Of a stretch of DNA of 64,000 nucleotides, positions 33,566 through 47,709 are shown piece after piece. The stretch comes from Phoebastria nigripes (taxonomy: Eukaryota > Chordata > Aves > Procellariiformes > Diomedeidae), in contig JAYKAV010003099.1 of assembly GCA_035582835.1 (NCBI GenBank), forward strand, positions 406,647-470,646, given 5' to 3'. Both the position numbers and the translations under genes were made by a program. The notes under the pieces are model-generated. The model worked only from the letters and a program-made list of their open reading frames with translations, made no database searches and had not been told where the DNA came from. Position 1 is the first letter of the stretch; every line of letters begins with the position of its first letter.

Positions 33566-36500
33566 TTGTTTGGGGTGGGATTAAACTGTAATGGGGCTGT
33601 AGCTGCAGCATATGTTTCTCATCCATGGAACTAGAGGGAAAATTGTATAACATTTATCTAAAAATAGCTCATGTGCTGTGTGGCTCATGGGTTCTTGCTA
33701 CTTCCTGCTTGGGTGTGTTGACAAACTCCAAGCAGGTGCTATGGCATACCTGTTTGCATTTTAACGTACCATACTGTCCTAGCAGCTCCTTGTCTAACTC
33801 CGTGAGATGGTGTGCACCTTCGCAGTTTCTCCTTCCAGATCACTGCCAGCATTTCAGAGCAGCCACGTATTGCTGCAGAAAGATAACCTTTTTTCTGTAC
33901 AGATTGAAATTAGGACAAGCTTGAGGTCTAATTACATTCAGCTGAGTGAGTGAAATGAGGTTTGGCCAAGTAGAGGATAAATTGTTCTGGGATGTTAACA
34001 CGTGTCACATCTGATCTTTTGTTGCCGACCCACTCCAACAGTTAGGCAACCTCGCAGAAAGACTTTTTAGATATTACTTACTATGTTTTGCTAATAACTT
34101 ACTATTGTCAGCATAATGTATGAAACATTGCACTGCTGAACATCTGCTTTTGGGCATTCTAGTAGTCAGCCCCTAGACATAATTAAAGAGTATTTTTCTC
34201 ATTAAATTGCTTCTGAAAAGAATGACATGCATAAATAGGGGGGCAATTTTTTTAAACAGCCTTTTAAGAACCCCACCCTTAAGCCGGCTAGTACTGTAAG
34301 CAAAAAAAAAAATAGTGATTTATGCTGCAGCCTCAAAGGTTTAAGATTGTTAATCTGATTCATGACAGCTGAATCTACTACCTCTTGGGTCAGAGGTGGT
34401 TGATCCAGTAATGATGCACTGACCACGTTTAAAAGTCAGAATTAACTATCTGCTTGCCTAGATACTCTCTTAAGTTTCAAGCTGGAGTGGCCAGGTGAAT
34501 GTACAAAAGAGAACAGCAGAGGACAATGAAGCGATAAAGTCAAGTAGAATTCAGCTGTACTGTGAGCACTTCTTTCATTAACCTCTTTGAGATAATTGCT
34601 TCTTCTCTTTATCTCTTGGCTGAATCTCTGCGAAAAAGTGTTGCCAGAAGTCTGTTTCTTGGTGCTTCGAACAGTGCCTGTATGTAGCTATTTCTGTTCA
34701 AAATCTTGTGGCTTTACTCAAACATAGATGCCCCCTTTGGAGCTGTAATGTTTTCTTGGAAACTTTAGAACAAGTGAATGTCAAAACTGAGTAAAGACCA
34801 TAAAAGTATTTTTGAGGAATGTATCTTGACATATTTTTGGCAGATGGAGAGCAGACGCATACAGATTCAACACAGATATTTTACTGGCGATGTGAGAAGT
34901 GTTATTTGTTATGTTGTAGGCTCTTAGCTCTGCCAGAACTTCCAATCATATGTGTCAAATTAACAAAATGTTAAGCCAGTGTCATGGTAGCTTGCCACAC
35001 CATGGGTTAGATTAGGCAGAACCTGCTCCGTTCTTTCAGATTATGGATGGGAAGAGTAAAATCCTAGTGTAATTTCTAATCTCAGTAAGGTAGGAGCGTG
35101 CATTTCTGGTGCAGCGGAATTGTGTGGCACTAGCATGACAGCATCCTTCTGAAAAGGAAGTCCCCCTCCAAGACACCTAGCAGTTTGACGTACCCTGGTC
35201 TCACACGGTTCTGCTTAACTCCCAAGGCAAAAGGGCTGGAGAAGGTGTACTGTTAGCCAAAAAGGCCAGGAGTCCAACAGCAACTCCCACTCTGCTTATA
35301 GCCACCAAATCTGAGCAAGTGGTGGGAAGTAATTGCTTTTATTTAATGCTCTTGCGAGTTTCATAATTCTGTTGCATGTCATATCATCCCTGCTAAAAAA
35401 GAGACTCCCAGGAGTCAGTTCAGGTGGAACTAGCCTTGCAAGCAGTTGTAAGCTGAGATTGCTTAGGGCAAAAACCATTCACGTACTCCTCTTCCTCTGC
35501 CTTCAATTGCAATATGGTTCTAGAATGGAGAAATAAGGTAATTCCCCACCCCACCCATAAGAAAAGAAAAACCTGCATCTTTATACCAAGGATTCATAAT
35601 TTTAAAGAACCTGTACCTTCAGAACAAGGATACTCCCATAAAGCCAGAGAAAAAATTTAGAGCTCAGGATAACTTTGTAAAATCCTTTTGAAAGCTTGCT
35701 GTGTACTCTCGTACTAGAAGCGTTTTGAAACTGGAATCCATCTGGATATTAATAGGAGATTTAAGACTCCCTCTTGTGGCTGCATTAAGCTGATCTTGGG
35801 CATCTGTGTGAAGATTTTGCCATCATGAAAGTCCTAGGGCTACTTCAGTATTGCTAATAGAAACTGGATTAGGTCTTTTGTCTCTGCTACAAAATTCACT
35901 TGAACGTTGTCTCAACTTGATTTTTCCTACATATGAAAACTCTTGAATTCAGTATGAAGTGAGAAGAGGAAGAAAAATGATTTGAAAACGTTCTGATCAC
36001 CTCAATCACATTTGATGTGACTTAAGGAAGTTATGGCAGAGCCAAAGTAGATGGAGGTGGTTGGGAAATCCCAGTGTAGATTATATTTGCTTCTCTGAAT
36101 CCAGAAAGGGGGTGTCCCTGGTGCTGCAGAAAACTGGATGGTTCAGAACCTGCGGGGCCAGTGCTAGCAGCGTGACAGGCAAACTCGGGAAGCAGGTTAA
36201 TTGCAATATTTAACTTCATGTAAAAGCACATTATTTCTTTTTATTAGGAATAGACATGACCTTACTGAATGGTCTTAATAACGCAACCTTGCCCTTCTGT
36301 TAATAGTTTTATGGTTTTTCATGTGAGCCATTCTAGCTGGAGACTTGATCTGAGTCTGTTTTAAGACACCTCTGCATGGTTGAGTGTGGTACAAACAGTA
36401 CTTTGGCAAAGGGAGAAGATCTGAGAAAATACAGAACAGCAAACTAGAAGCAAAAAGTCTGTAGTGTTATTTTGGATATGAAGGCAGTAAATCAGCCCAG

Positions 36501-38159
36501 CAAGCAAAAGCAGATGCTGAAAGCAGGGTGGTTCCCAGACCCCAAAAGCAGGTCAGCAACACAGCTCACTCGGTGGTGCAGGGGTTATTCCTGGTTTTGG
36601 TTTCCTTCTGCTTCAATGACAAGCTTCTCCACTCCCTTACACATGTTGCAAAAGCTTTGGCAAGCCTAACGCATGCATGGGTGCAGGTTCCTCTTGTGTG
36701 TGACATCTGTGCTTGACGAGAGCAATGCAGCGAGAGCAGGCAATGAGGAGAGCTGCGTTGCCTGCGTGCTCCGAGGCTGCCTGGCTGGTTGAGAGCTGCT
36801 CAAGGCTATCACAGGGCTGGGACAGAAGCAGAAGCTGCTGGGACGTGAAGAGCTTTGTTGTACCTGACTGGATCCACAAATAAGGGCTCAAAGAAAAGAA
36901 ATGAGGGCATTTAATAAGGTAAAAGCTCTTCTATCTTGCCTGCATCCCAAGCATCTCCCCATTGCTGCTGCCCTCGCTGCCTGCGAAATAGCTTAGATCA
37001 CGTTTGTCTGTTGCAGATGCCTAAACAAAAGGATTCCAACCTGCGTGTTCCTGTGCTCTTGGCTGGGCTGGCAAATGCAGATGGTTCAAGTGAGTGTTTC
37101 GCTCACGCTGTGTTCTGCAGCACAAAATGGCGAACAGCTTTTGCTGTTTTGATAGGGTTTAAATTAATTTCTCCCTTCTCACCAGGGGAAATGAGGGCTG
37201 GGAAGAACGGCCATGCCTGTTGCTTTGTTAAGCTCGGCTTTGGCTCCGATTCTGGCACCAAGAATGGAAATAAAATACAGGGAAGGGGAGCTTTATAAAA
37301 GAGCTATGGGTCTGCTCCCAAGTTGATAGGTTAAACCGCACAAAACACTGACTCTGAGGCACTGCTCTAATATTTGTAAAATCAGCATGGCAGCTCTCTT
37401 AAGGGCTATGAGTCACCCTGAGGGTGGTTCAGCTCTTTATAAGCAGTAGCACAGCCTTCTGCTTCCATGCAAACGGGAGCGAGAATTTTAATGGAGTCAG
37501 AATTACCCCTTTGGTTAGAGCACCGTCTGACCTCTGCTTTGTTCTCGCTGCCTCCTGTTTACAGCTGTGCGGAGAGTGGAACCTGACCCATCTTTGTCTG
37601 GGAGAAAAGGGCTGGATGGAGCCCTTAAAGGTGAATCACATCAGTTGTAACCGTCCCCCCCCGCCGCCCCTCCTGTCCCCAGCCCGCAGCTCTCTCCGGA
37701 CTCCTGCGTCTGAGCTCTGCCCGGCTGCTCCTGCGGGACGCGATCAGGTGTGGCCCGACTTGGCTTTCGTTTTCAGGAAGCCGCTGACAGCGGGCCTGAC
37801 CCTGGCCATGTGCACGCAGCGGGAGGCTCTGCCTGTCCCCAGGCGCGGCCTCAGGCGCTCGTGGCAAGCCTGCGCTCCAGGCTAAACAGAGGAAGGTGAG
37901 GGTCAGCAGCAGAGAGCTCTGCCCAAGACTCAGGAAGCACATTTTGGCAGAGGAAAGAAATACAATACAAGCAGGGAGGGAAACTCAGCTTCCATCCAAC
38001 CCCCTCCAAGAAGCTTTTGGCTCCCTACAGCTGCTGGAGTCTTTACTATCAGTTATTGGGCTCTTTATTGTTACAGGCTTTCATGTGTTTGTTTTTTGTC
38101 TTTTACACCAGCATGTTGCAGAGGGGAAAGAACGGAGCAGTACAGGAGTAGCGCNGCGC

Positions 38160-38295
38160 GGAGGGTAGAGCCCTGCACTGGGGGACAGGCAACCCGGCTT
38201 CCCTTTCCTGCCTGTCACTATCTCATTGTGTGGCCTTGGGGCATGTCACTTCCCTCTCTGCCCTGGCTCCTCTGTGCGATGGGGTGGTTCCACCC
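38160..38295 (+). mobile_element. Ancient MIR-like SINE fragment
   Basis: Follows the MIR order: a tRNA-derived AGAGCCCTGCACTGG part, then TGTGTGGCCTTGGGGCATGT, CACTTCCCTCTCTG and GCGATGGGG. Confidence 0.7.
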
Positions 38296-40832
38296 AACAG
38301 AGCACTCTCTGCTTGTTTACTTGTCCTTGTCCTTGTAAAGTGCCTTAGAGGAATCTTAGGGGAACCTCTGCATGGCCACGGCCGCGGCAGGCACAGACCC
38401 ATCGCTCGAGGGGAGCCGCAGCCGAGCGCCGTTCTCCTTCCCCAGAGCAAGCAACAGGAGCCAGGCACGACGAGGGTGTGCGGGTGGGGAGAGAAGTGGC
38501 GGGCCCGTCACCCTACCCTCCTCGCTCAGTCCAGCAGCTGCCTGCTGTTTGAAACGCTTTCCTCTACAGACTCTGCCCGCTCTGCCCTCTGTAAGCACGC
38601 CGGCAGGCAGACAGCTCTGTGATCGGGAAGGCAGTTGGAGATCTCACTGTCTGAGGGATGGAAGATGAGAGCAGTCTTGGAAGGGTATTTCCCAATTCTG
38701 AACACCGCGGGTTTCTCCTGCCTGTCAGAGATCATAAGGGCAACACCCTGCTTTCAGCTCTGAGCCGTTCTTTGCAGCGGTGGCAGTGGGGTGTGTGGAA
38801 ATGGCTGCGTACAGGGAGCCAAGGNGCAAGGGAGGTGGTCACAGGAGCGAAAGTCCCCAAAACACATGTAGCACCAGTGCACAGAGCTTGTCCTTGCAAA
38901 CCCCGCTCTGCTCCCCATCATCACTTGCTCAGAGCCTTTGTTTCTTCTAACCATGAGTGAAACCAGTTGTGGGATGTTGTGTTCAGGGCATGACATAATC
39001 CGAGTCTGGGACTCCGCTGGAGGAATCCTTTTGAAGATTTACTAGTCTGGCTAATTACAATAAAACTATGAAGGTGCTGCACTCTAAATGATTAACAGTT
39101 AATAACTGGAGGTTTCTGCTTTCTTGTGCTTTTTGCTAGGAAACAAACCAGAGCAATTCTGGCTGCGTCAGTGGCGTTTTCTTTTAGGAAGGAGGTCTGT
39201 CAGAGGGACGCTAACACATTTTCACAAAGCCACTGTCCATCTCTGTGTTGCTGGTAGCAGACCTTTTGATTAAAAATGTAAGTTGCTTCCTTGCTCCTTT
39301 CTCTGTATTTTGCCTTTCTGTGTTTCTTTAAGCTTGAGCAGTGACAATAGCCTGCAGGATTTATTTGCTGTTTGTTGACATTTTCACTTTCTGATGCGCA
39401 TCCTCACATTACCCTGTGGAGTTCAGCTTGTGTCAGCCACAGAGGGATGGTTTGAGGAAAGGCAGCGTTAGCTGGAAACGTCCCTTCCACCCTCAATCCC
39501 TCTCAAAATGCCCACATTAACAATACACTTAAAATCTGAATTTGAATATCTACTTTCATATATAGTCCCATTTAGCTGTTACTGTCCTTAAAATATTTAC
39601 TTGCTATCCATTCCAGCATCTCTATCATATTTTTGAGAGGATGTGTCATTACGTGTCATCTGTGATAAGTCCGTAGTGTCTCATTCTCTGCGGCATACAG
39701 GTCTGCTACCTCTCAGTGTTCCAGCTAACCTGTACCTGCCTGCCTGCGTGCTGCCATCCCGTCTCCCGTTGGTTTGCAAGGGCTGCCCTGGAGTTGTAGC
39801 CGGGGTCACACAGGTTGGTATCACACCTATAGCTTTAGCATCCATGGTTCATAGGTGTGAAATTCCGTACACTTAAACAGAAGCTGCGAGGGGTGAATGC
39901 ATAGACATGGGAAAGCAAAGAGAGAGGGTTCTGGGCTAAGCTGAAAGCTGATGGATGGAGGTAGCGGCATGACACCCATGAGACTCCAAAGCCACCGAGA
40001 ACATCGGTAACTTCAAGCCCCGTCTTGGGGTTTCTTTCAGCCATCGCAGACCAGCTGCCTCATGGATCTATGGGGGAGAAAGACCCAAGCCCCACACGTG
40101 CTGCTGGGGCCCCCCATCCACCTGTCTCCAACATTTCCAGAGCACAGGCAGCTCCCAAGGAGCAACCAGAGCTACTGGGTCCTGGCGCTGGGCCGAGCCC
40201 GTTGGCGGGATGTGGGTGGCTGGGCCCTGGTGTGGTAGGCAAAGTGCTGTTGGAACAAAACTGAATTGAAGTGATTCTTTTCCTCTCCCCTTGGCCTGTG
40301 AGGAAATCTTTTTCCATTTACTATAAAACATGGTCCTTAATAGTGCTGAAGTGTTCTACGTATTTTAAATAAACATGAGTGGATTTGAGCCCAGGAGGAC
40401 ATGAAAGAATGCAGCATTTGCGGGGTACTGGCCCGGCACACATGTCAGCAATTTGGCTGCCTTGTGTACTTTGGCTTTTAAAAAAGCATTTAAAAGTAAA
40501 CAAATGAAGGAAAATCTGGCAGCTGGATTTCAAAGTAAATTGCTTTCAGCTGATATACCCCATTTCCAGCTTGCTTGGGTAGTATCAAGCCATACACATC
40601 CAGCGAGAAGAGAGAGCAGCCAAGGAGAAGAGCGGGGGTGGGAGGGAGAACAAAAGCAGGGAAGTTCTGTGGATTTAATTCTTCCATTTCCTTCCTTTGC
40701 ACCAAACACTCCCTGCCTGTCACTGCCCTCGTGTCAGACAGGCAGGTTAATGCTTCAGACAGCAAACCATGCTCCATCTTCTCTTGGCCCCTGTTCTGCC
40801 GGGCTCTGACTCCCTTCCATCAGGCCTGGAGC

Positions 40833-40881
40833 AGGGATGGGATGGGAAGGGATGGGATGGGATGGGATGGGATGGGATGGG
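40833..40881 (+). repeat. GGGAT pentanucleotide microsatellite
   Basis: About ten units of GATGG/GGGAT, with one imperfect unit (GGGAAG) near the start. Confidence 0.95.
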
Positions 40882-43800
40882 AGTAGCATCCACGGGACGG
40901 CGTTAGCTGGCAAAGAGCTGAGCCTTATGCTCAGCTGTGACCTGGAGCAGTGCTTGAGCTGCTCCATCAAACCCTCATCCCTATAGCTGCCCCGCCGAGC
41001 GTAGGGAGAGCCCTGTCCCACGGCCCCAAGCCCGACAGACCAGCAGGATGAATCTGTCCCTTGAGGGGTCCGCACAGGCGTGGGCCGGGGCGCTGCTCCC
41101 CCGGGACTGCCAGCCCGGGGAGGGCATCACCCCTCCGCCGGCGGAGGGAAGCGGAGCTGGAAACGGCAGAGATAACAGAGTCATTAGAGGAGCGCAGGCT
41201 GTGGCGAGGCCCTGCTCCTCCGGAAGGGCCTGGTGCGTCCCCCGAAGGAGGAGACTCAGCAAATGCTGACAGATAATAACGAGGTCCCAGGCTGGACAAA
41301 GAGGGGAGGTTGCTGAGGTCACACTTTGGCTCAGCTTTGGGCTCCTTTTGCTTTGACTCGCGTTTCCTCAAGTTTATAAAACTTTCTGCAGGTTGGTTCA
41401 GTGGAAAGGGCAGAGGAAGCTGGTGGATCTTAAATCCTGGCGGCGTGGGGCCGGGGCAGGGCTGCTCCGAGCCCTCCGGCAGACCCTGCACGCACAGAAA
41501 ATGTGCCCGGGGCTGTGAGCGGTGCATGCGGCGAGCTCCGGGCGAGGGCAGCAGCCATCAAGTGTCCCGTAGGGGCTTCCAGCGGTGACGCGAGCTCCTG
41601 CTGCAGCACGGGAGCACCCGGGGGTGCAATGCTGCAGGCAGGGCTGCCGTGGCCTCAGCACCCTGCAGAGCCCGACGGACCTGAGCAGAGCACGGAAAGC
41701 CCTGAGGCGGCCTCGGCGCGAGCGCGGTGGCTNGTGGCCCTGCGGGACAGTGCATGTAGCCGGTGGGACCTGCCGTGCCTGCCGGCATGGGGAGCCGCAG
41801 CATTTGTCCATTTGTTTTGGGAACCGAGGCTGTGCTGCAGGCGATGCCACTCTCGCAGGGTGCCGCAGTGCCCCTCGAGCACCCACGAGCCGGGGAGGGC
41901 GGCAGGCGGCAGCAAAGGAGACGGCATCCCTGCGCAGTGCTCGGCTCCCTGCACCTTGCTGCAGGAGCCGGCTCAGCTCCCCAGCCATGNGGACACGGCT
42001 CTGTGCGATGCTCCATGCAAGGGAGCAATTAATTAGAATGTCCCACTCTAATGGCTTTTCTCCTCCCTGTAACTCAGCAAATGAGCTCCCTTTCCTGGCT
42101 GAGGACTAAACCTCTCAGCTCCTGGCAGCGCAGAGGTGCTGCCAGCTGTAACCTGCAAGGCGAAACCTTCTGGGTGAGCATCGCAGAAGGCAGAAGGCAG
42201 CCGGGGCTCAGCCAGCATCCTCGGCACGCGCTGCCATGATTGAAGCCAGCGGGGCTGGCTGCGCCCGCGCTCCAGCATGGTGCTCATTATCCCTTGGCAC
42301 AGGAGGCCCCTGGCACTGGTGTCGGGAGCTGGCAGCACCCGCACGCACCTGCCGGCACCAACGAGCTCACCGGCAATTTCTTGGCTCTCATTAATGTGAT
42401 GGAAAGTCATTTTTGGGCCCTTTTCCCTCTGCCACCCACATGAGCTCCAGCACCCTGCCCTGGCCAGGGGGTGTGCTGGGGGAGGCTTCTCCCTTCCAGG
42501 GAAGGCAGCCTGCCCCCCCTGCAAAACCTGTGCAGGGAAGAAGCCACAGGACATAATGCAGAAGAATCTTCCAATTTCTTTAATTTTTATTTTAAGAAAG
42601 ACAGTTGGCTCCCGGCTGGTCCCCGTGGGTAGCAGACAGGGATGCTGAGCTTTGCACCGGCTTGGGAGGCATGTCTGCACCCTCCGGGTCCTGCCAGCTT
42701 TTAATCACTCCCTGGATGTTATTTTTGAGAGCGAAGCAGCCGAGCGGGGCCCCCACCCCGTCTCCCACAAGCCACAGGGCACAGGGTCTCCTCCACACTG
42801 GGAACGGCCACCCCACGGCTGCACCAGCTCTGGGAAACTCGGTGCCCCCGTGGCACACGCTCCCCGGGGACCGCTTTGCTTTGCCTCCTTCACACAGGGT
42901 GTGCGCTCCCCTGCCCGGCTTTTGCTGCCTGCTCCAGCTGAAGCAAAACACGGAGGTAAAACACCTTCACGTCCTCCACGCCGGAGGGTTGTGTTTGGTC
43001 CCAAAGCGCCGATGGGCAAAGACAGCTGTGGTGGGTGGATGGAGGAAACTGGGAACTGAAAACCCTGAGGTGGGGTTGATGTGAATAAGTGTGGACATCT
43101 CCAGCTGATCCGAGCGCTCCAGGTCCTTTACTGATGACAGAGGTCGGACAAATACATCCGGAGCAGCCGAGGGTTTGATTTCCCTCCTCCTGAAGGGGTT
43201 TCACCCGGGAGCTGGTACAAGGGCAGCGCTGGATCTGGCTGAGCTGCCCTGTCACTGAAGGTGCCAGCGTGACGGGGGGAGCGAGACCCCAGGGCCAAAC
43301 AGCAGCAGCTGCACCAGGGGGTTCCCGCTGGCTCCCACCACCAGCCGACCCCAGCGGGGCTCAGGGACAGCCCCGCGCCGGCCATGGGGTTCGTGGGAAA
43401 GCGGCTGCAATGATGGAGGATGCTGGATGCAGGCAGCTGCCCACGGCACCGGGGCACACGCTGCCCGGGCCGGGCAGGGGAAGGTGCCCCCGTGCCGGGG
43501 GCTCCGGGGAAGGGGCGACGCAGAGGACTGCTCCATGTGGGGGAGCGGCCATGGGTACGAGGAGGGGAACACTGCAGCCCTCCTTCGGCAGGATGGAAAC
43601 AATCCCCAGTGAAGACAGTTGCTCTGGATGTCCCTGTGATTAACGGGAAGAATATGTAAATGTATATGGCCGTTGCCATAGCTACNGCAGGAATCCCGGC
43701 TGGTGCTGGGGAAGGCAGAGCACCCGGCCCAGCCTGGGTCAGGATTTGCATTCCTGGCGCAGCAGCACCCGGCGAACCCCGCGGTGCTGGCACGGGAGCA

Positions 43801-44079
43801 GCCGGGCTGTGCTGACCCCCGTGCCACTGCCCCGTCCCCAGNGCGGGCGGGGGGCCAGTCCCCCAGCACACTGTCCTGCCACTCGCCATCCTGCAGCCAC
43901 TGGCTGCTGCACGGCAGCATCAGCCTGGGGCACTGCAGCCTCTCGCCAAGACGGGCGCACCCCCAGCCTGGACATGGGGTCCCCAGGGAGAAAACACCCT
44001 CAATGGAGGGATGTCCCTCAGGTCCCACAGTCAGGCCTTGTCACGCAGCAGCAGAAAGCTGGGTGCAACCAGGAGATGG

Positions 44080-44142
44080 ATGGGGATGGGGATGGGGATG
44101 GGGATGGGGATGGGGATGGGGATGGGGATGGGGATGGGGATG
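44080..44142 (+). repeat. GGGGAT hexanucleotide microsatellite
   Basis: About ten perfect units of GGGGAT. The regular G4 tracts could form G-quadruplexes on the + strand. Confidence 0.95.
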
Positions 44143-45119
44143 CCCAATGTGCCCATGACCCTCCTGCTCCAGGTGCACCAAACCCCCAGGACCACCCAGT
44201 CCACCTCACACCAGGCCACGGAGAAGCCCTTCCCAGCAGCTCGTTTCTGGCTGATCCTATAAAGCTGGGAAGGAAAAGCAGCTTCCCCTGCATGGAGCCT
44301 GTGGAGCCACCCTGCCTGCCTGCGGCTCTGGTGAGTGCTGCGGGCTCAGGGTTGCGGGGGGGGTGGGTTGTGCCACAGGTTGGGCTGTGTCACTCACCAG
44401 TGTGGCTGTCACGAGCCCTGGCAGGAGCCCTCATCCACTGGTGGGCATCATGCATGCTGCTGGCAAGTGCTTGTGCCCATGCACGAGCCCTGTCCCNTGG
44501 GACATGCCAGAGGGTGAGGATGAAACCCGCTGGCGTTCAAGAACCCAAAACCAAGAAGTTCCTGGTTACCTGTTGCTTGCACATCTCCTTCCCCCTGCGG
44601 GATGACCAAAGGGGTTTTAAAACTCTGTAGAACAGACCAGTTACTCCTATAAACTGAGAAAGGTGGGAGGGATGAGAACTGAGCCTGCACCCGGTGTAAC
44701 TCGCCCTGTGGANGGCATTGCCAGACCGCGGCACTTCTGGTGATGAGGGTTGCTCAGGGATAGGTTTCATTCTGAAAGCGTTCGTTTTCATATTTATTCT
44801 CAAACTATTTTGCAAACCTGACTTGAAGCAAGACCGTGGATTGCTGCTCCCAAACCAGAGCCCCTCCAGGCGTGGCGGGTGGGGCCGGGCAGGAGCCCCC
44901 AGCGGGCAGGGACCCTGCGGTGCCAGCTCAGCCCNTGGCTGTCCCCGCACCGGCCCCAGCCCCTTCCCGATCCCGAGGGCAGCAGGGCCGCAGGGACCCC
45001 CAGGGGTGCAGGGACCCTCAGGGGTCCCCCGGTCCCCCAGCCTCCTCCCTGGCCAGCCCCAGGTTTCTCCGCTGTCCGAGGGCTCAGCCGTTACCAATGG
45101 CAGGCGTGCGCAGCCGGGT

Positions 45120-45480
45120 TCTCTGTCTGCTATTTCCTTATAATTTAAGAGCCTTCCTCACATTAATCTTTTTATTTTTATTTTGACAAATGTATGTTTC
45201 CAGGAAGTTGCTGAGGTCAAAGCAGCATCTGTTGCTCGTTATTTTGGGGGATGCAGAGGGTCTTTGTGAGGGTTTCCAAAGCAACAAGGAATTAAGTGGT
45301 TTGTAAAGCAGAGCGCAGGAATGAGGAGCAGGCTGGGGCTTCCCGAAAGGCGGCTGAAGATGCTGATGAAAATCAGATCAGCTCGCCTCTATTTTCTTGG
45401 CAACTTGATCTATTTTTCTTGTATGACTGTCAGCCTGACTCCCGTATTTCAAGTGCTTGGCCACCGCAAGCTCCGTGTTT
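45120..45480. promoter_or_regulatory. Candidate conserved non-coding element
   Basis: AT-rich, non-repetitive island in very GC-rich DNA, ending abruptly at both sides. Composition only. Confidence 0.3.
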
Positions 45481-46664
45481 CGGTGCTGGGATTAGCGTGG
45501 CCCCAGTCGGACTTGCTTTCCCCAGGCCCGTGCCAGGTCGCGCTGTGCCGGCAGGGAGGACACGGGCTCTGCGGGAGTGGAGCGAAGCTTTTGGGAGCAG
45601 CAGTGCAGGTCCCCTGGTGCGGCTCTGGCTGGCGATGCGGGCCAGAGATCCCCGGGACGGGCACCAGCCCCCCCTCCCCTGCCCTGGGGAGGGCCCTCAT
45701 CCCCCAAAATCACACCATGAGCTGCCCAGCACACCCCCGGGGGCCTGTGGCAAAAGCTGCTTTTTCTTTCAAAACAACGCAAGGAGGGTCCGGTGCCAAG
45801 GTGAGGGCTGCGAGGAGCCTGGGAGATTTATCGCTGAGGAAATACTTTCTCCAGCGAGGGCCGACGGCCGCAGCAGGAACAATGGGAGATTCGCAACGTG
45901 AACAAAGCTGATTTCGTTCTTCTTTTTATCAATGCGTTTTCCTTGCGGAGCCTCCCTTCCTGGAAGTGGGAGATGCAGCTTCCCCCGCGCGCTGGCCGTG
46001 TAATCAGCAGGAATGGCCATATCCTGGCTGGGAAGCGAGCTGTGAAACGCTGTCGCCCACCGTGATTTATGAGCCCATGGCAGCGGCCAGCGGTGGGGCT
46101 GGCCCGGGGACAAGGTGCCAGGGCGCGTGCAATATCCACGTATTCTTTCTCCTCCTCGCTGGGTCCCCGGGGAGCCACCAGAGGAAGTTAATGGATTAGA
46201 CACACACGTTCCACTTGATTTTTATTTTTTATTGCCGTGTCTTTCCAAACGCCTTTAGCAGACGTGCGAGCACAATGGGGCCGGGTGGCGAGCATCCNGG
46301 CCGGGCGGGCAGCGGGGCAGCAGCCTGCCTGGAAAGGTCAATACAGAGAGTGTTTGCTCTGGGACACGGGGACAGCCTGTCCTGAGCGGGTATCGTCCTT
46401 CCCCGCCGGGGAGGGCTCGTGGGGGCCATGCTCGGCACCGGCTGATCGCCACGGAGGGGCAGAGTTAAGGTGACTCCAGCTCCTCCGCAGCCGGTGCAGA
46501 CCAACAGCCTTGGGGCATCGCAGTGCCTTGCCCACGTGGTTATTGGCACCCGTCAGAGGCAGCTGGTGCTGAGCGGGTCTCTTGCCATGCCCGGAGCTGT
46601 AACGTCCTTCCTGGGGGGCTCACGGGTGTGAAAGCGGCCAGTTTCGCTCCCGGGCCCACGCTCC

Positions 46665-47070
46665 TGCCACGCCGCATTATGCAATCCTTACCCGATACCG
46701 GGAATATGAAATAATTATTCCAAGTGATCAGATTTTAATTATGCAACACAGAGTATGATTATTGTACGCCAAATTGGTGCCGAGTGCTTAGTTATGTATA
46801 TGCCAAATTTAGTCTATACTATTATACCCAGTGGGTGGCCGTAGACAATCAGGAAGTAATTAGTTTTGCTGGAGGTTGTTCGCCTGCCTGGTTCGCTGTG
46901 CTGTCTGGGGAGCGTCTTGCTGCGCTCTGTGAATACCGCGGGCTTTGAGTTCAATACCGTCTTTTTGTGACAAGCTAATAAGCTGTCTGCATGGCGGCCT
47001 GTAATTAGCGCTGTCGATATTCATTTGGAAACGGAGACCGCGCTGAGCAGCTCCACTGACGGCGCTTCCC
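46665..47070. promoter_or_regulatory. Candidate conserved non-coding element
   Basis: AT-rich island with ATTATGCAAT, TTTTAATTATGCAAC and AATTAG cores typical of POU/homeodomain binding, surrounded by GC-rich DNA. Confidence 0.4.
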
Positions 47071-47709
47071 TTTGTCAAGGCTCTCGGCTGGTCCCTCCTC
47101 GACTCTGAGGAGCAGCGATGGGCACGGAGGGATGGGGATGCGGCTGGGTGCCCGATACGCTCAGTGTGTGTGGCACCCTCGGGTCCCCGCCGAGGAAAGC
47201 ACCCAGCCATGAGGGAGTTGAGCCCCCAAGACTGAAACCTGGCCCCCCACCCACCCACCCCTGTGCCAGCCTGGCCCCATCCCTCGTGGGGGAGCTGCCG
47301 TCGGCCCTGGGCGTGGGGNGTCCCCCGGTGCCCTGTCCTGTGGCACTGGCCGGGAAGGCTGAGGTGGCGTGGGGCGTGCGGTGGAGATGGGGACGTGCAG
47401 GGGGCTCTGGCTGGCGTGGCCATCCCCTCCCCAGAGCCGTGGGCTGCTCTCCCCGGGGAGCCCCGAGCATTGCCGAGGTGCTGCGTGGTCGCACCTTTCC
47501 AAGGTGGCCTGATCCTGCAGGGTCCGGGCTCGTCTGTTGGGGTCTCACAAGCAGAATTGCTGGGGGGCCTGGGGCTACGTTGGCTGGGAGGTCACCAGGG
47601 CATCCCCCCCCCCGGGATGCCGTTTGCAGCTGGTCAGCGTCATGGGGCAGCGGGAACCGGCCGCCTCTGCAGGAACAGCCTGGATCTGCCGGGCAGGAAT
47701 TGTCTGAAG

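Noticed and set aside
37424..37885. 153-codon frame with a hydrophobic start
   Set aside because: No recognisable domain, no flanking splice pattern, and it overlaps an opposite-strand frame.
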